Positions 51,316 through 59,938 of a stretch of 64,000 nt of DNA are shown piece by piece (position 1 is the stretch's first letter; every line of letters begins with the position of its first letter). Origin of the DNA: Streptomyces fulvorobeus (GTDB taxonomy: Bacteria > Actinomycetota > Actinomycetes > Streptomycetales > Streptomycetaceae); the NCBI RefSeq assembly GCF_013167895.1, contig NZ_BLWC01000001.1, positions 1,488,001 through 1,552,000 of the forward strand, read 5' to 3'. Both the position numbers and the translations under genes were made by a program. A model generated the notes under the pieces. The model ran no database searches. It was not told the DNA's origin and saw only the letters and a list, made by a program, of their open reading frames with translations.

Positions 51316-52719
51316 GTGCCCTACTTCGACGCCGCCTCATCGGCCCCCCTGCACCCCATCGCCCGCCAGGCGCTGCTCGCCTCCCTCGACGAGGGCTGGG
51401 CGGACCCGGCCAGGCTGTACCGGGAGGGGCGGCGGGCCCGGATGCTGCTGGACGCGGCCAGGGAGGCCGCCGCGGAGGCCGTCGGGTGCCGCCCGGACGA
51501 GCTCGTGTTCACCTCGTCGGGAACCCGGGCGGTGCACTCCGCGATGGCCGGGGCGCTTTCCGGGCGTCGGCGTGTCGGCCGCCATCTGGTCGTGTCCGCG
51601 GTCGAGCACTCGTCGGTGCTCCATTCCGCCGCCGCCCACGAGGCGGCGGGCGGTTCGTGCACCGAGGTGGCCGTCAGCCGGTCCGGAGCGGTCCGCCCCG
51701 AGGCGTTCGCCGACGCCCTTCGCGAGGACACCGCGCTGGCCTGCCTGCAGTCCGCCAACCATGAGGTGGGCACCGAGCAGCCGGTGGCCGAGGTCGCCGG
51801 GATCTGCGGCTCGGCGGGAGTCCCGCTGATGGTGGACGCGGCGCAGTCACTGGCCTGGGGGCGGGTGCCGGACGGCTGGTCGCTGCTGGCCGCCAGTGCC
51901 CACAAGTGGGGCGGTCCGGCGGGCGTGGGCCTGCTGGCCGTGCGCAAGGGGGTCAGGTTCGCCCCTCAGGGGCCTGCGGACGAGCGGGAGTCGGGGCGCG
52001 CCGCCGGGTTCGAGAACCTTCCGGCGATCGTGGCGGCGGCGGCCTCGCTGCGGGCGGTGCGGGCCGAGTCGGCCGCCGAGGCTGTACGGCTGCGGGCCCT
52101 GGTGGACCGGATCAGGACACGGGTGCCGCAACTGGTGGCCGATGTGGAGGTGGTCGGCGACCCGGTGCGACGGCTGCCGCACCTGGTGACCTTCTCCTGT
52201 CTCTATGTCGACGGAGAGACCGTCCTTCAGGAGCTGGACCGAACCGGCTTCTCCGTATCGTCCGGTTCGTCCTGCACCAGCAGCACCCTGGTGCCGAGCC
52301 ATGTGCTCCGGGCGATGGGGGTGCTGTCGGAGGGGAACGTCCGCGTGTCGCTGCCCCTGGGGACCACCGAGGCGGACGTCGACCGCTTCCTGGACGTGCT
52401 CCCGGGGGTGGTGTCCGGCGTACGGGAGCGGCTGGGCGCTCCGGCCTCCGCGGCGACCCCGTCCCTCTCCTTCTCCCCCTCCCCCGCCGCGACGGAGACG
52501 CTCGTCGTCGACGCGCTGGGCAGGCGTTGCCCGGTCCCGGTGATCGAACTCGCAAAGGTGATCGGAGACGTACCGGTGGGAGGCACGGTGACGGTCCTCG
52601 CCGATGACGAGGCGGCGCGGCTCGACATCCCGGCGTGGTGCGAGATGCGGGGACAGGAGTACGCGGGTGAGGAGCCCGCGGACCGGGGCTCGGCCTACCT
52701 GGTCCGCCGGCTCCACTGA
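51316..52719 (+). CDS. cysteine desulfurase-TusA fusion protein
   Basis: 467 residues joining two sulfur-handling parts. Residues 1-375 are a NifS/IscS-like class V PLP enzyme: YFDAASSAPLHP, FTSSGTRAVHSA, VEHSSVLHS, CLQSANHEVGTEQPV, VDAAQSLAWG, the PLP Lys in SAHKWGGPAG and the catalytic Cys loop VSSGSSCTSST. After a Ser/Pro linker, residues 395-467 are a TusA/SirA domain (VDALGRRCPVPVIELAKVI) with the CPxP persulfide Cys. The fusion would pass cysteine sulfur straight to the carrier. The start is a GTG at 51316. The final acceptor is unknown. Confidence 0.9.
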   Translation: MPYFDAASSAPLHPIARQALLASLDEGWADPARLYREGRRARMLLDAAREAAAEAVGCRPDELVFTSSGTRAVHSAMAGALSGRRRVGRHLVVSAVEHSSVLHSAAAHEAAGGSCTEVAVSRSGAVRPEAFADALREDTALACLQSANHEVGTEQPVAEVAGICGSAGVPLMVDAAQSLAWGRVPDGWSLLAASAHKWGGPAGVGLLAVRKGVRFAPQGPADERESGRAAGFENLPAIVAAAASLRAVRAESAAEAVRLRALVDRIRTRVPQLVADVEVVGDPVRRLPHLVTFSCLYVDGETVLQELDRTGFSVSSGSSCTSSTLVPSHVLRAMGVLSEGNVRVSLPLGTTEADVDRFLDVLPGVVSGVRERLGAPASAATPSLSFSPSPAATETLVVDALGRRCPVPVIELAKVIGDVPVGGTVTVLADDEAARLDIPAWCEMRGQEYAGEEPADRGSAYLVRRLH

Positions 52720-52726
52720 GCCGCCG

Positions 52727-53701
52727 CTAGGGGAGGTGCGCCTGGACCTCGGCGGCGGCCTCGTGGCCGTACGCCTTGGTGAAGCGGTCCATGAAGTGGG
52801 CGCGGCGCAGGGTGTACTCCTGGGTGCCGACCGTCTCGATGACCAGGGTGGCGAGCATGCAGCCGACCTGCGCGGCGCGCTCCAGGCCGACGCCCCAGGC
52901 CAGCCCGGAGAGGAACCCGGCGCGGAAGGCGTCGCCGACGCCGGTGGGGTCGGCCTTCCTCTCCTCGTCGGGGCAGCCGACCTCGATCGTCGCCTCGCCC
53001 ACGCGCTCGATCCTGACCCCGCGGGCGCCGAGGGTGGTGACCCGGTGGCCGACCTTGGCCAGGATCTCCCCGTCGGTCCAGCCGGTCTTGGACTCGATGA
53101 GCCCCTTCTCGTACTCGTTGGAGAAGAGGTACGTGGCGCCGTCGAGGAGGATGCGGATCTCGTCGCCGTCCATCCGCGCGATCTGCTGCGAGAAGTCCGC
53201 GGCGAAGGGGATGCCCCGGGTGCGGCACTCCTCGGTGTGGCGGAGCATCGCCTCGGGGTCGTCGGCGCCGATCGAGACCAGGTCGAGGCCGCCCACGCGG
53301 TCGGCGACGTTCTTCAGCTCGATCAGCCGGGCCTCGCTCATCGCGCCCGTGTAGAAGGAGCCGATCTGGTTGTGGTCGGCGTCCGTCGTGCAGACGAAGC
53401 GGGCGGTGTGCAGCACTTCGGAGATCCGGACGGAGCTGGTGTCGACGCCGTGCCGGTCGAGCCAGGCGCGGTACTCGCCGAAGTCCGAACCGGCGGCGCC
53501 GACCAGGACCGGCCGGGTGCCGAGGAGACCCATGCCGAAGGAGATGTTCGCCGCGACACCGCCGCGGCGCACGTCGAGGTTGTCGACCAGGAAGGAGAGC
53601 GAGACCGTGTGCAACTGGTCGGCGACCAGCTGGTCCGCGAAACGGCCGGGGAAGGTCATGAGGTGGTCGGTGGCGATGGAGCCTGTGACTGCGATGCGCA
53701 C
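52727..53701 (-). CDS. PfkB-family carbohydrate/nucleoside kinase
   Basis: 324 residues from the GTG at 53701, which has AGGAG upstream. A ribokinase-like fold with RRGGVAANISFGMGLLG (first PfkB signature), FSNEYEKGLI, VTTLGARGV and the C-terminal DPTGVGDAFRAGFLSG, where the GxGD Asp is the catalytic base. Resembles adenosine-kinase/sugar-kinase members, but the substrate cannot be assigned from sequence alone. It converges on the desulfurase-TusA gene with only 7 bp between. Confidence 0.87.
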   Translation of the reverse strand: MRIAVTGSIATDHLMTFPGRFADQLVADQLHTVSLSFLVDNLDVRRGGVAANISFGMGLLGTRPVLVGAAGSDFGEYRAWLDRHGVDTSSVRISEVLHTARFVCTTDADHNQIGSFYTGAMSEARLIELKNVADRVGGLDLVSIGADDPEAMLRHTEECRTRGIPFAADFSQQIARMDGDEIRILLDGATYLFSNEYEKGLIESKTGWTDGEILAKVGHRVTTLGARGVRIERVGEATIEVGCPDEERKADPTGVGDAFRAGFLSGLAWGVGLERAAQVGCMLATLVIETVGTQEYTLRRAHFMDRFTKAYGHEAAAEVQAHLP

Positions 53702-53860
53702 GGGGATGCTGCTCCTGCGGAAGGCGGAGGAAACGCCTGGGGCGCCCTCCGGGACGGCGTGACAGTTCACGCTACCCGTTCACCGCTCCCGGCCCGGAAG
53801 GGCAGAACTACCCGATAGTAGGGCTTTCTACCTGAGGTACGGCGTGCGTACGGTGCGGAT

Positions 53861-54058
53861 ATGCCGAAGTACATCGCCCCGCGCGAATCCGAGATGAACC
53901 TGGCCGAGCTGCGCGGAGACTGCGCGCGGATGGCGCCGCACTGGGTCGTTCCCGCGAGGGCCACCGCCCAGCCGGTGGCCCCGTCCCTGATCCACGGAGT
54001 CACGGTGCCGCCCGCCTCCGCCCGGCTCATCGACGCGATGTCCGAGTACGGCGACTGA
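53861..54058 (+). CDS. small conserved-looking protein of unknown function
   Basis: 65 residues without a recognised domain. The centre reads CARMAPHWVVPARATAQPVA. It contains no membrane segment or signal peptide. The ATG lies in a region of normal codon bias for the window, and the gene stands alone between the PfkB kinase and the frameshifted membrane protein. It is supported mainly by coding bias and compactness. Confidence 0.55.
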   Translation: MPKYIAPRESEMNLAELRGDCARMAPHWVVPARATAQPVAPSLIHGVTVPPASARLIDAMSEYGD

Positions 54059-54173
54059 CCCGGACGCCCGCGGTCGTGGAACCGCGCGCTCCTGCGCTCC
54101 GTCCCACGGGTGTCCCCCACCCGGGAGACCGGCGGTAGGACCGACCGGCCCGTGCAGTCGAAGGAGCGATCCG

Positions 54174-55600
54174 GTGAGTACCGAGCGACCTGACCACGAT
54201 GTGTCCGGCCCACGGCGGCGGCGTTCGCCCCTCGCTGTCGCCTCGGTGGCGGCAGCGGTGCTGATCGCCGGAGGCGGGGGCGCGTACTGGGCGGCCTCCG
54301 CAGCCGGCGGTGAGGGCGGCGGGGCGTCCGGCGGCGACCGCACCCCTCCGCCGCTCTCCCTCGGCCTCGCGGCCGGCGGCCCCTCCGCGCCCTCGCGGGG
54401 CATCGCGCCCGGCGAGCCGCCGCCCGGCGGGGAGGGAGTGGTCTACCGGTCATCCGGCGAGCTGCCCGAAGGCCCGGACTCGGCCGCCGTCCACCGTTCG
54501 ACGGGCACGGTGAGCGCGGCGGAGGTGGCCCGGCTGGCCCGGGCGCTCGATCTGGACGGCACGCCCACGGCGCAGGGCACCGTCTGGAAGGTGGGCACCG
54601 ACAAGGACGGCTCCGGTCCGATCCTGAGGGTCGGCCGGCAGGCGCCCGGCTCCTGGACCTTCGCCCGGTACGGATCGGGCGGCCCCGACCGGTGCGCCTC
54701 CCCTGCGGTCTGCGCGAGCGGGACGGCCGGGGCGGGGCGCCGGGCCAGGTGGCCCCGGTCGGCGAGAAGGCCGCCGAGGCCGCGGCGGCGCCCGTGCTCA
54801 AGGCACTGGGCCAGGAGGACGCCGCCCTCGACGCGGCCCAGGTGATGGGCTCGGTACGGGTGGTGAACGCGGACCCAGTGGTCGGCGGGCTGCCGACGTA
54901 CGGCTGGGCGACCGGCATCCAGGTGGGCGCCGACGGTGAGGTGGCCGGCGGCAGCGGGCAGCTGAAGAGCCTGGAGAAGGGCGACACCTATCCGGTGACC
55001 GGCGCCGCCGAGGCACTGAAGCGGCTGAACGCCTCCTCCAAGGGCGGCGGCACTCCGGATGTTGGCGGGTGCGCCACCCCCGTACCCCTGGAGGGCGGGC
55101 AGCCGGTCCCGCCCGCGGACTGCCCGATGCCGCGCGGCGCCGGGAAGCCCACGCTGATGAGGGTGGACAAGGCGGTGTTCGGACTCGCCACGCAGTACGT
55201 GGACGGGAAGCAGGCGCTCGTGCCGTCCTGGCTGTTCTCTGTGCGGCCCGCCACGGGCGGGCCGGTCAGCACGGTGTCGCAGGTGGCCGTGGACCCGGCC
55301 CACCTGACGGAGCCCGAGGAGCCCGGCACGGAGGCCGGCGAACGGCGGGTCACCTCGTACGGCGCGGACGGGCGGACGCTGACGGTGACGTTCTGGGGCG
55401 GGGTGTGCAGCGCCTACGCGGCGCACGCCGAGGAGAGCGCGGGCGAGGTGCGGGTGTCCGTGACGGAGAGGCCGCGGGAGAGCAAGAAGGTCTGCGTCCT
55501 GGTCGCCAAGGAGCTGAAGCGGACGGTGACGCTGGACGAGCCGGTGGGTGACCGCAGGATCGTGGACGCGGCGTCGGGCGCTGCCGTACCGCGCGCCTGA
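54174..55600 (+). pseudogene. single-pass membrane protein, one-base frameshift
   Basis: About 475 residues across two frames. From the GTG at 54174 (AAGGAG upstream) come a cytoplasmic Arg-rich start, one helix (SPLAVASVAAAVLIAGGGGA) and a Gly/Pro-rich extracytoplasmic linker. Then follows a domain (VYRSSGELPEGPDSAAVHR; LARALDLDGTPTAQGT). After about 54734 the coding frame changes, and the rest (GEKAAEAAAAPVLKALGQ, VNADPVVGGLPTYGWATG, TLTVTFWGGVCSAYAAHAEE) runs to 55600. One more G in the four-G run at 54734-54737 restores the gene (TAGAGAPGQVAPVGEK). The function is unknown. Confidence 0.78.
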
Positions 55601-55614
55601 GCTCCTGGCGGCAC

Positions 55615-55665
55615 ACACGGCTGCGGCGGCTGTCCCCGTTTCGGGGGCAGCCGCCGCAGCCGTGT
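55615..55665. terminator. 23-bp bidirectional hairpin
   Basis: Arms 55615-55637 and 55643-55665 pair over 23 bp (one G-T) with loop GTTTC, between the convergent stops at 55600 and 55680. Confidence 0.85.
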
Positions 55666-55679
55666 CGCGGACTCCGGGC

Positions 55680-56036
55680 TCAGCTGAAGGAGTCGCCGCA
55701 GGCGCAGGAACCCGAGGCGTTCGGGTTGTCGATCGTGAAGCCCTGCTTCTCGATGGTGTCGACGAAGTCGATGGAGGCGCCGCCCAGGTAGGGAGCGCTC
55801 ATCCGGTCGGTCACGACCTTGACGCCGTCGAAGTCCTTCACGACGTCGCCGTCGAGCGAACGCTCGTCGAAGAAGAGCTGGTAGCGCAGGCCCGAGCAAC
55901 CCCCGGGCTGGACGGCGACGCGCAGCGCCAGGTCCTCGCGGCCCTCCTGCTCCAGCAGGCCCTTGACCTTGGATGCGGCGGCGTCCGACAGGAGGATGCC
56001 GTCGCTCACGGTGGTGGTCTCGTCCGATACGGACAT
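55680..56036 (-). CDS. erpA: iron-sulfur cluster insertion protein (ErpA/A-type carrier)
   Basis: 118 residues from the ATG at 56036; a GGGAGAGAAG site lies upstream. It is an A-type Fe-S carrier with the three conserved cysteines: QPGGCSGLRYQ and the C-terminal SCACGDSF. It delivers [4Fe-4S] or [2Fe-2S] clusters to apo-enzymes. It is divergent from nadA, a [4Fe-4S] enzyme that could be a client. Other Fe-S enzymes in the window are QcrA and Bfd. Confidence 0.93.
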   Translation of the reverse strand: MSVSDETTTVSDGILLSDAAASKVKGLLEQEGREDLALRVAVQPGGCSGLRYQLFFDERSLDGDVVKDFDGVKVVTDRMSAPYLGGASIDFVDTIEKQGFTIDNPNASGSCACGDSFS

Positions 56037-56184
56037 CTGCTTCTCTCCCGGGTTGTACGGACTGCTTGCCGACGTTGCAACCGTCGGAGCCTCGGATTCA
56101 TTCCGGGCCGGCGCTTGCCTGTTCCTTTTCATGCTCGCACACCGCACCCGGGAAGGGATGCGTCACATCGACGCTATCGGCATC

Positions 56185-56229
56185 GTCAAACTGACACGAA
56201 GCGGTTATGATAGATAGCGTCAAACCGAC
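56185..56229 (+). promoter_or_regulatory. nadA promoter with two GTCAAAC(T/C)GAC repeats
   Basis: GTCAAACTGAC (56185-56195) and GTCAAACCGAC (56219-56229) lie 34 bp apart on either side of a good -10, TATGAT (56206-56211). The first copy is itself an inverted GTCA...TGAC. This placement suits an operator for a NAD-pathway regulator. No family could be named with certainty. Confidence 0.5.
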
Positions 56230-56279
56230 GAAAAGGTTCGCCGCGGAACTCGCCGAAGAACACAGAAAGGGTGCGTGTC

Positions 56280-57467
56280 GTGACCACCGCCCAGCCCTTG
56301 GACGTCCTGGATGTCCAGCCGACGCCCCTCGCTCTGCTGCTGCTCGGCCGCGAGGCCGACCCGAGGAGCGAGCGCGGCGTCGAATGCCCCGGCGACCTCC
56401 CTTCCGCGTCCGACCCGGACCTGGTGGAGCGCGCCCGCGTCGCCAAGGAGAAGCTCGGGGACAAGGTCTTCGTCCTCGGCCACCACTACCAGCGCGACGA
56501 GGTCATCCAGTTCGCGGATGTCACCGGTGACTCCTTCAAGCTCGCCCGGGACGCGGCCGCGCGCCCGGAGGCCGAGTACATCGTCTTCTGCGGCGTGCAC
56601 TTCATGGCCGAGTCCGCGGACATCCTGACCGGCGACGACCAGAAGGTCGTGCTGCCCGACCTGGCGGCCGGCTGCTCGATGGCCGACATGGCCACCGCCG
56701 AGCAGGTCGCCGAGTGCTGGGACGTCCTGACCGAGGCCGGCGTCGCCGAGCAGGTCGTGCCCGTCTCGTACATGAACTCCTCCGCCGACATCAAGGCGTT
56801 CACCGGCAGGCACGGCGGCACCATCTGCACCTCGTCCAACGCGGCGCGGGCCCTGGAGTGGGCCTTCGAGCAGGGCGAGAAGATCCTCTTCCTGCCGGAC
56901 CAGCACCTGGGCCGCAACACGGCCGTACGGGACATGGGCCTGAGCCTGGAGGACTGCGTCCTCTACAACCCGCACAAGCCCAACGGCGGCCTGACCGCCG
57001 AGGAGCTGCGCGACGCCAAGATGATCCTGTGGCGCGGGCACTGCTCGGTGCACGGCCGCTTCTCGGTCGAGTCCGTCGACGACGTGCGCGAGCGCGTCCC
57101 CGGCGTCAACGTGCTGGTGCACCCGGAGTGCAAGCACGAGGTCGTGGCCGCGGCGGACCATGTCGGCTCCACGGAGTACATCATCAAGGCCCTGGAGGCG
57201 GCCCCGGCCGGCTCCAAGTGGGCCATCGGCACCGAGCTGAACCTGGTGCGGCGCCTGGCCAACCGCTTCGCGGCCGAGGACAAGGAGATCGTCTTCCTCG
57301 ACAAGACGGTCTGCTTCTGCTCGACGATGAACCGGATCGACCTCCCGCACCTCGTGTGGACGCTGGAATCGCTGGCGGAGGGCAACCTCGTCAACCAGAT
57401 CGTGGTCGACCCCGAGACGGAGAAGTACGCGAAGCTGGCGCTGGAGCGGATGCTGGCGCTGCCGTAG
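56280..57467 (+). CDS. nadA: quinolinate synthase (NadA)
   Basis: 395 residues from the GTG at 56280 (GAAAGGG nine bases upstream; the GTG at 56271 is too close). It condenses iminoaspartate with DHAP to quinolinate for de novo NAD synthesis, using a [4Fe-4S] cluster. Motifs: VFVLGHHYQRDEV, FCGVHFMAESADIL, LPDLAAGCSMADMA, CTSSNAARALEWAF, FLPDQHLGRNTA, HPECKHEV and CFCSTMNRIDLPHL. The N-terminal extension is usual in actinobacteria. nadB and nadC are not in the window. Confidence 0.96.
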   Translation: MTTAQPLDVLDVQPTPLALLLLGREADPRSERGVECPGDLPSASDPDLVERARVAKEKLGDKVFVLGHHYQRDEVIQFADVTGDSFKLARDAAARPEAEYIVFCGVHFMAESADILTGDDQKVVLPDLAAGCSMADMATAEQVAECWDVLTEAGVAEQVVPVSYMNSSADIKAFTGRHGGTICTSSNAARALEWAFEQGEKILFLPDQHLGRNTAVRDMGLSLEDCVLYNPHKPNGGLTAEELRDAKMILWRGHCSVHGRFSVESVDDVRERVPGVNVLVHPECKHEVVAAADHVGSTEYIIKALEAAPAGSKWAIGTELNLVRRLANRFAAEDKEIVFLDKTVCFCSTMNRIDLPHLVWTLESLAEGNLVNQIVVDPETEKYAKLALERMLALP

Positions 57468-57484
57468 GGGCCTGTGAGCACGCG

Positions 57485-57526
57485 AGGAGGGCCCCGGCGC
57501 CGTTCCCACGGCGCCGGGGCCCTCCT
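57485..57526. terminator. 19-bp hairpin between convergent nadA and the response regulator
   Basis: Arms 57485-57503 and 57508-57526 are perfectly complementary with a 4-base loop, 18 bp after the nadA stop and 28 bp before the regulator's stop. Confidence 0.9.
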
Positions 57527-57553
57527 GTGTCCACGGGGCCGTCCCCGGCCGCC

Positions 57554-58243
57554 TCACTCGGCTCTCGGGCGTACCAGACCGGATTCGTACGCGGTCACCA
57601 CCAGCTGCGCCCGGTCGCGGGCTCCGAGCTTGGCCATCGCCCTGTTCACATGGGTCTTGACGGTGAGCGGGCTGACGGTGAGCCGGTCGGCGATCTCGTC
57701 GTTGGAGAGTCCGCCCGCGACCAGGACCAGCACCTCGCGTTCGCGCACGGTGAGCGCGGCGAGCCGCTCGGAGTAGACGGCGGCGTCCGGCCCTTCGCCC
57801 CAGCTGCCGCCCTGGGCGAGGAAGGTGGCGATGAGCCCCTTGGTGGCGGCCGGGGAGAGCAGCGCTTCGCCTGCCGCCGCGATACGGATGGCGTTGAGCA
57901 GTTCGTCCGGTTCGGCGCCCTTGCCGAGGAAACCCGACGCCCCGGCGCGCAGGGACCGCACCACGTACTCGTCGACCTCGAAGGTGGTCAGCATGACGAT
58001 CCGGACGTCCGCCAGAGCGGGGTCGGCGCTGATCATGCGGGTGGCGGCGAGCCCGTCGGTGCCGGGCATCCGGATGTCCATCAGCACGACGTCGGCGTGC
58101 GTGGAGCGGGCCAGCTCCACCGCTTCGGCGCCGTCCGCGGCCTCGCCCACGACCCGCATGTCCGGCTCGGAGTCGACCAGCACCCGGAACGCGCTGCGCA
58201 GGAGCGCCTGGTCGTCGACGAGGAGCACCTTGATCGGATTCAC
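57554..58243 (-). CDS. NarL/LuxR-family response regulator
   Basis: 229 residues. The receiver has LLVDDQALLR, phosphoacceptor Asp56 in VVLMDIRMPG and Lys in GFLGKGAEPDEL. The C-terminal LuxR domain reads LTVREREVLVLVAGGLSNDEIADRL and SPLTVKTHVNRAMAKLGARD. The GTG overlaps the kinase stop by four bases. The targets are not visible, but the pspA-pspAA pair upstream on the same strand is a natural candidate. Confidence 0.9.
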   Translation of the reverse strand: MNPIKVLLVDDQALLRSAFRVLVDSEPDMRVVGEAADGAEAVELARSTHADVVLMDIRMPGTDGLAATRMISADPALADVRIVMLTTFEVDEYVVRSLRAGASGFLGKGAEPDELLNAIRIAAAGEALLSPAATKGLIATFLAQGGSWGEGPDAAVYSERLAALTVREREVLVLVAGGLSNDEIADRLTVSPLTVKTHVNRAMAKLGARDRAQLVVTAYESGLVRPRAE

Positions 58244-59523
58244 GCCTGTCCCCCCGTTCCGCCCGCGGTGACGGACGTCGCCCGCTCACCCGCGCGCGTC
58301 ATGACCGGCAGGATCGCATGGACCCGGAATCCGCCGCCGTAGCGGGGGCCCGCGGTCAGCGTGCCGCCGAAGGCCGTGACGCGTTCGCGCATGCCGATGA
58401 GCCCGTGGCCGCCGCCGTCGCCGTCGCCCGACCTGGCGGCCGGGCCCTCCTCCGAGCGGCCCCCGCCGTTGTCGAGCACCGTGATCTCGACGGTCGCTCC
58501 GACGCGTACGACACTCACCTCGGCCTTGGCGCCCGCCCCGGCGTGCTTGCGCACGTTGGTCAGCGCCTCCTGGATGACCCGGTAGGCCGCCAGGTCCACG
58601 GCGGCGGGCAGCGGGTCGCCGGGGTCGGTGCAGGCCACGTCGACGGGCAGCCCCGCGTTGCGGAAGGTCCGCACCAGCTCACCGAGTACGGCGAGCCCGG
58701 GGGCCGGTTCGGTGGGTGCCTCCGGGTCCCCGGACTGGCGGAGCAGTCCGACGGTGGCGCGGAGTTCGTTGAGTGCGGAGCGGCTGGCGTCCCGGACGTG
58801 GGCGAGCGCTTCCTTGGCCTGGTCGGGGCGCTTGTCCATGACGTGGGCCGCGACGCCCGCCTGCACGTTGACGAGGGCGATGTGGTGGGCGACGACGTCG
58901 TGCAGGTCCCGGGCGATCCGCAGCCGCTCCTCGGCGACCCTGCGGCGTGCCTCCTCCTCGCGGGTGCGTTCGGCGCGTTCGGCGCGTTCCCGGATCGCGT
59001 CGACGAACGCGCGCCTGCTGCGCACGGCGTCGCCCGCGGCGCCCGCCATACCGGTCCACGCGAAGACACCGAGGTTCTCCTGGCTGTACCAGGGGGCCGA
59101 GCCGAAGAACATCGCCGCGGCGGTCAGCACCGTCATCGTCAGCAGGCCGACCCGCCAGGTGGTGGGGCGGTCGGTGTGGGAGGCCACCGTGTAGAGCGCG
59201 ATCACGGCGCTCATCACCACGGGGGCCGGCGGGTCCGTCACCACGAACTCGGCGGCCGACAGGGCTCCGGTGGCGGCGAGCACCCCCATGGGACGCCGCC
59301 GCCGCAGGACGAGCACGGCGGCGCAGAGGACCATCAGGACCACGCTGAGCGGCTCGGGGGTACGCGTGCCGAAGGAGGGCCCGTCCGCACCGTGGTTCGG
59401 GTCGGCGAGCGACGCGCAGACCATGCAGACGAGCACGGCCAGGGCGAGTCCCGCGTCGAAGGCGAGGGGATGGCCGCACAGCCAGCGGTGGGTACGCGCG
59501 AACCCGGTTCCGAGGGTGGTCAC
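58240..59523 (-). CDS. NarL-type sensor histidine kinase
   Basis: About 427 residues. Four to six hydrophobic helices fill residues 20-150, with only short loops, so it is probably an intramembrane sensor. A coiled linker (RAERAERTREEEARRRV) leads to the HisKA_3 site RIARDLHDVVAHHIALV and an HATPase domain with EALTNVRKHAG and VLDNGGGRSEEG. GTG 59523 is chosen because TACCGT sits 8 bases upstream, as for a leaderless message; TTG 59532 is an alternative. It is coupled to the response regulator. Confidence 0.87.
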   Translation of the reverse strand: MTTLGTGFARTHRWLCGHPLAFDAGLALAVLVCMVCASLADPNHGADGPSFGTRTPEPLSVVLMVLCAAVLVLRRRRPMGVLAATGALSAAEFVVTDPPAPVVMSAVIALYTVASHTDRPTTWRVGLLTMTVLTAAAMFFGSAPWYSQENLGVFAWTGMAGAAGDAVRSRRAFVDAIRERAERAERTREEEARRRVAEERLRIARDLHDVVAHHIALVNVQAGVAAHVMDKRPDQAKEALAHVRDASRSALNELRATVGLLRQSGDPEAPTEPAPGLAVLGELVRTFRNAGLPVDVACTDPGDPLPAAVDLAAYRVIQEALTNVRKHAGAGAKAEVSVVRVGATVEITVLDNGGGRSEEGPAARSGDGDGGGHGLIGMRERVTAFGGTLTAGPRYGGGFRVHAILPVMTRAGERATSVTAGGTGGQA

Positions 59524-59649
59524 ATCGAGCAACGGTACGGCGTGTCACACACCGCGCCGCCCAGTAGTCGCGCGGATCGCGCTCCAGCACGGTGCCCCGC
59601 GGCCGGCGGACCGGGCGGGGCACAGCGGCGGGTGCGGGAGCGGGGCACG

Positions 59650-59928
59650 TCAGCCGGGGATCAGGCCGTCGTCGCCGAGCATGGCGCGCACCTCTTCGAG
59701 GGTCGCCTCGGTGGACGGCAGGATCAGCTCGGACGGCTCCAGGGAGTCGTCAGGCAGGGGCGAACCGAGCTCTCGCACCTTGTTCAGCAGTGCGTGGAGC
59801 GTGGCGCGGAAACCCGCGCCGTCGCCGCTCTCCATCTCCGCGAGCAGCTCGTCGTCGAGCACGTTGAGCTCGGTGAGATGACTGTCGGCCAGCGTGAGCT
59901 GGCCCTCCCCCATGATCCGGACGATCAT
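59650..59928 (-). CDS. pspAA: PspA-associated protein PspAA
   Basis: 92 residues, a small acidic protein with MIVRIMGEGQLTLADSHLTEL and LNVLDDELLAEME, matching PspAA, found beside pspA in many actinobacteria and some archaea. It follows pspA by 10 bp on the same strand. It is thought to act with PspA in membrane stress; the mechanism is not established. Confidence 0.85.
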   Translation of the reverse strand: MIVRIMGEGQLTLADSHLTELNVLDDELLAEMESGDGAGFRATLHALLNKVRELGSPLPDDSLEPSELILPSTEATLEEVRAMLGDDGLIPG

Positions 59929-59938
59929 GACGTTGCCC

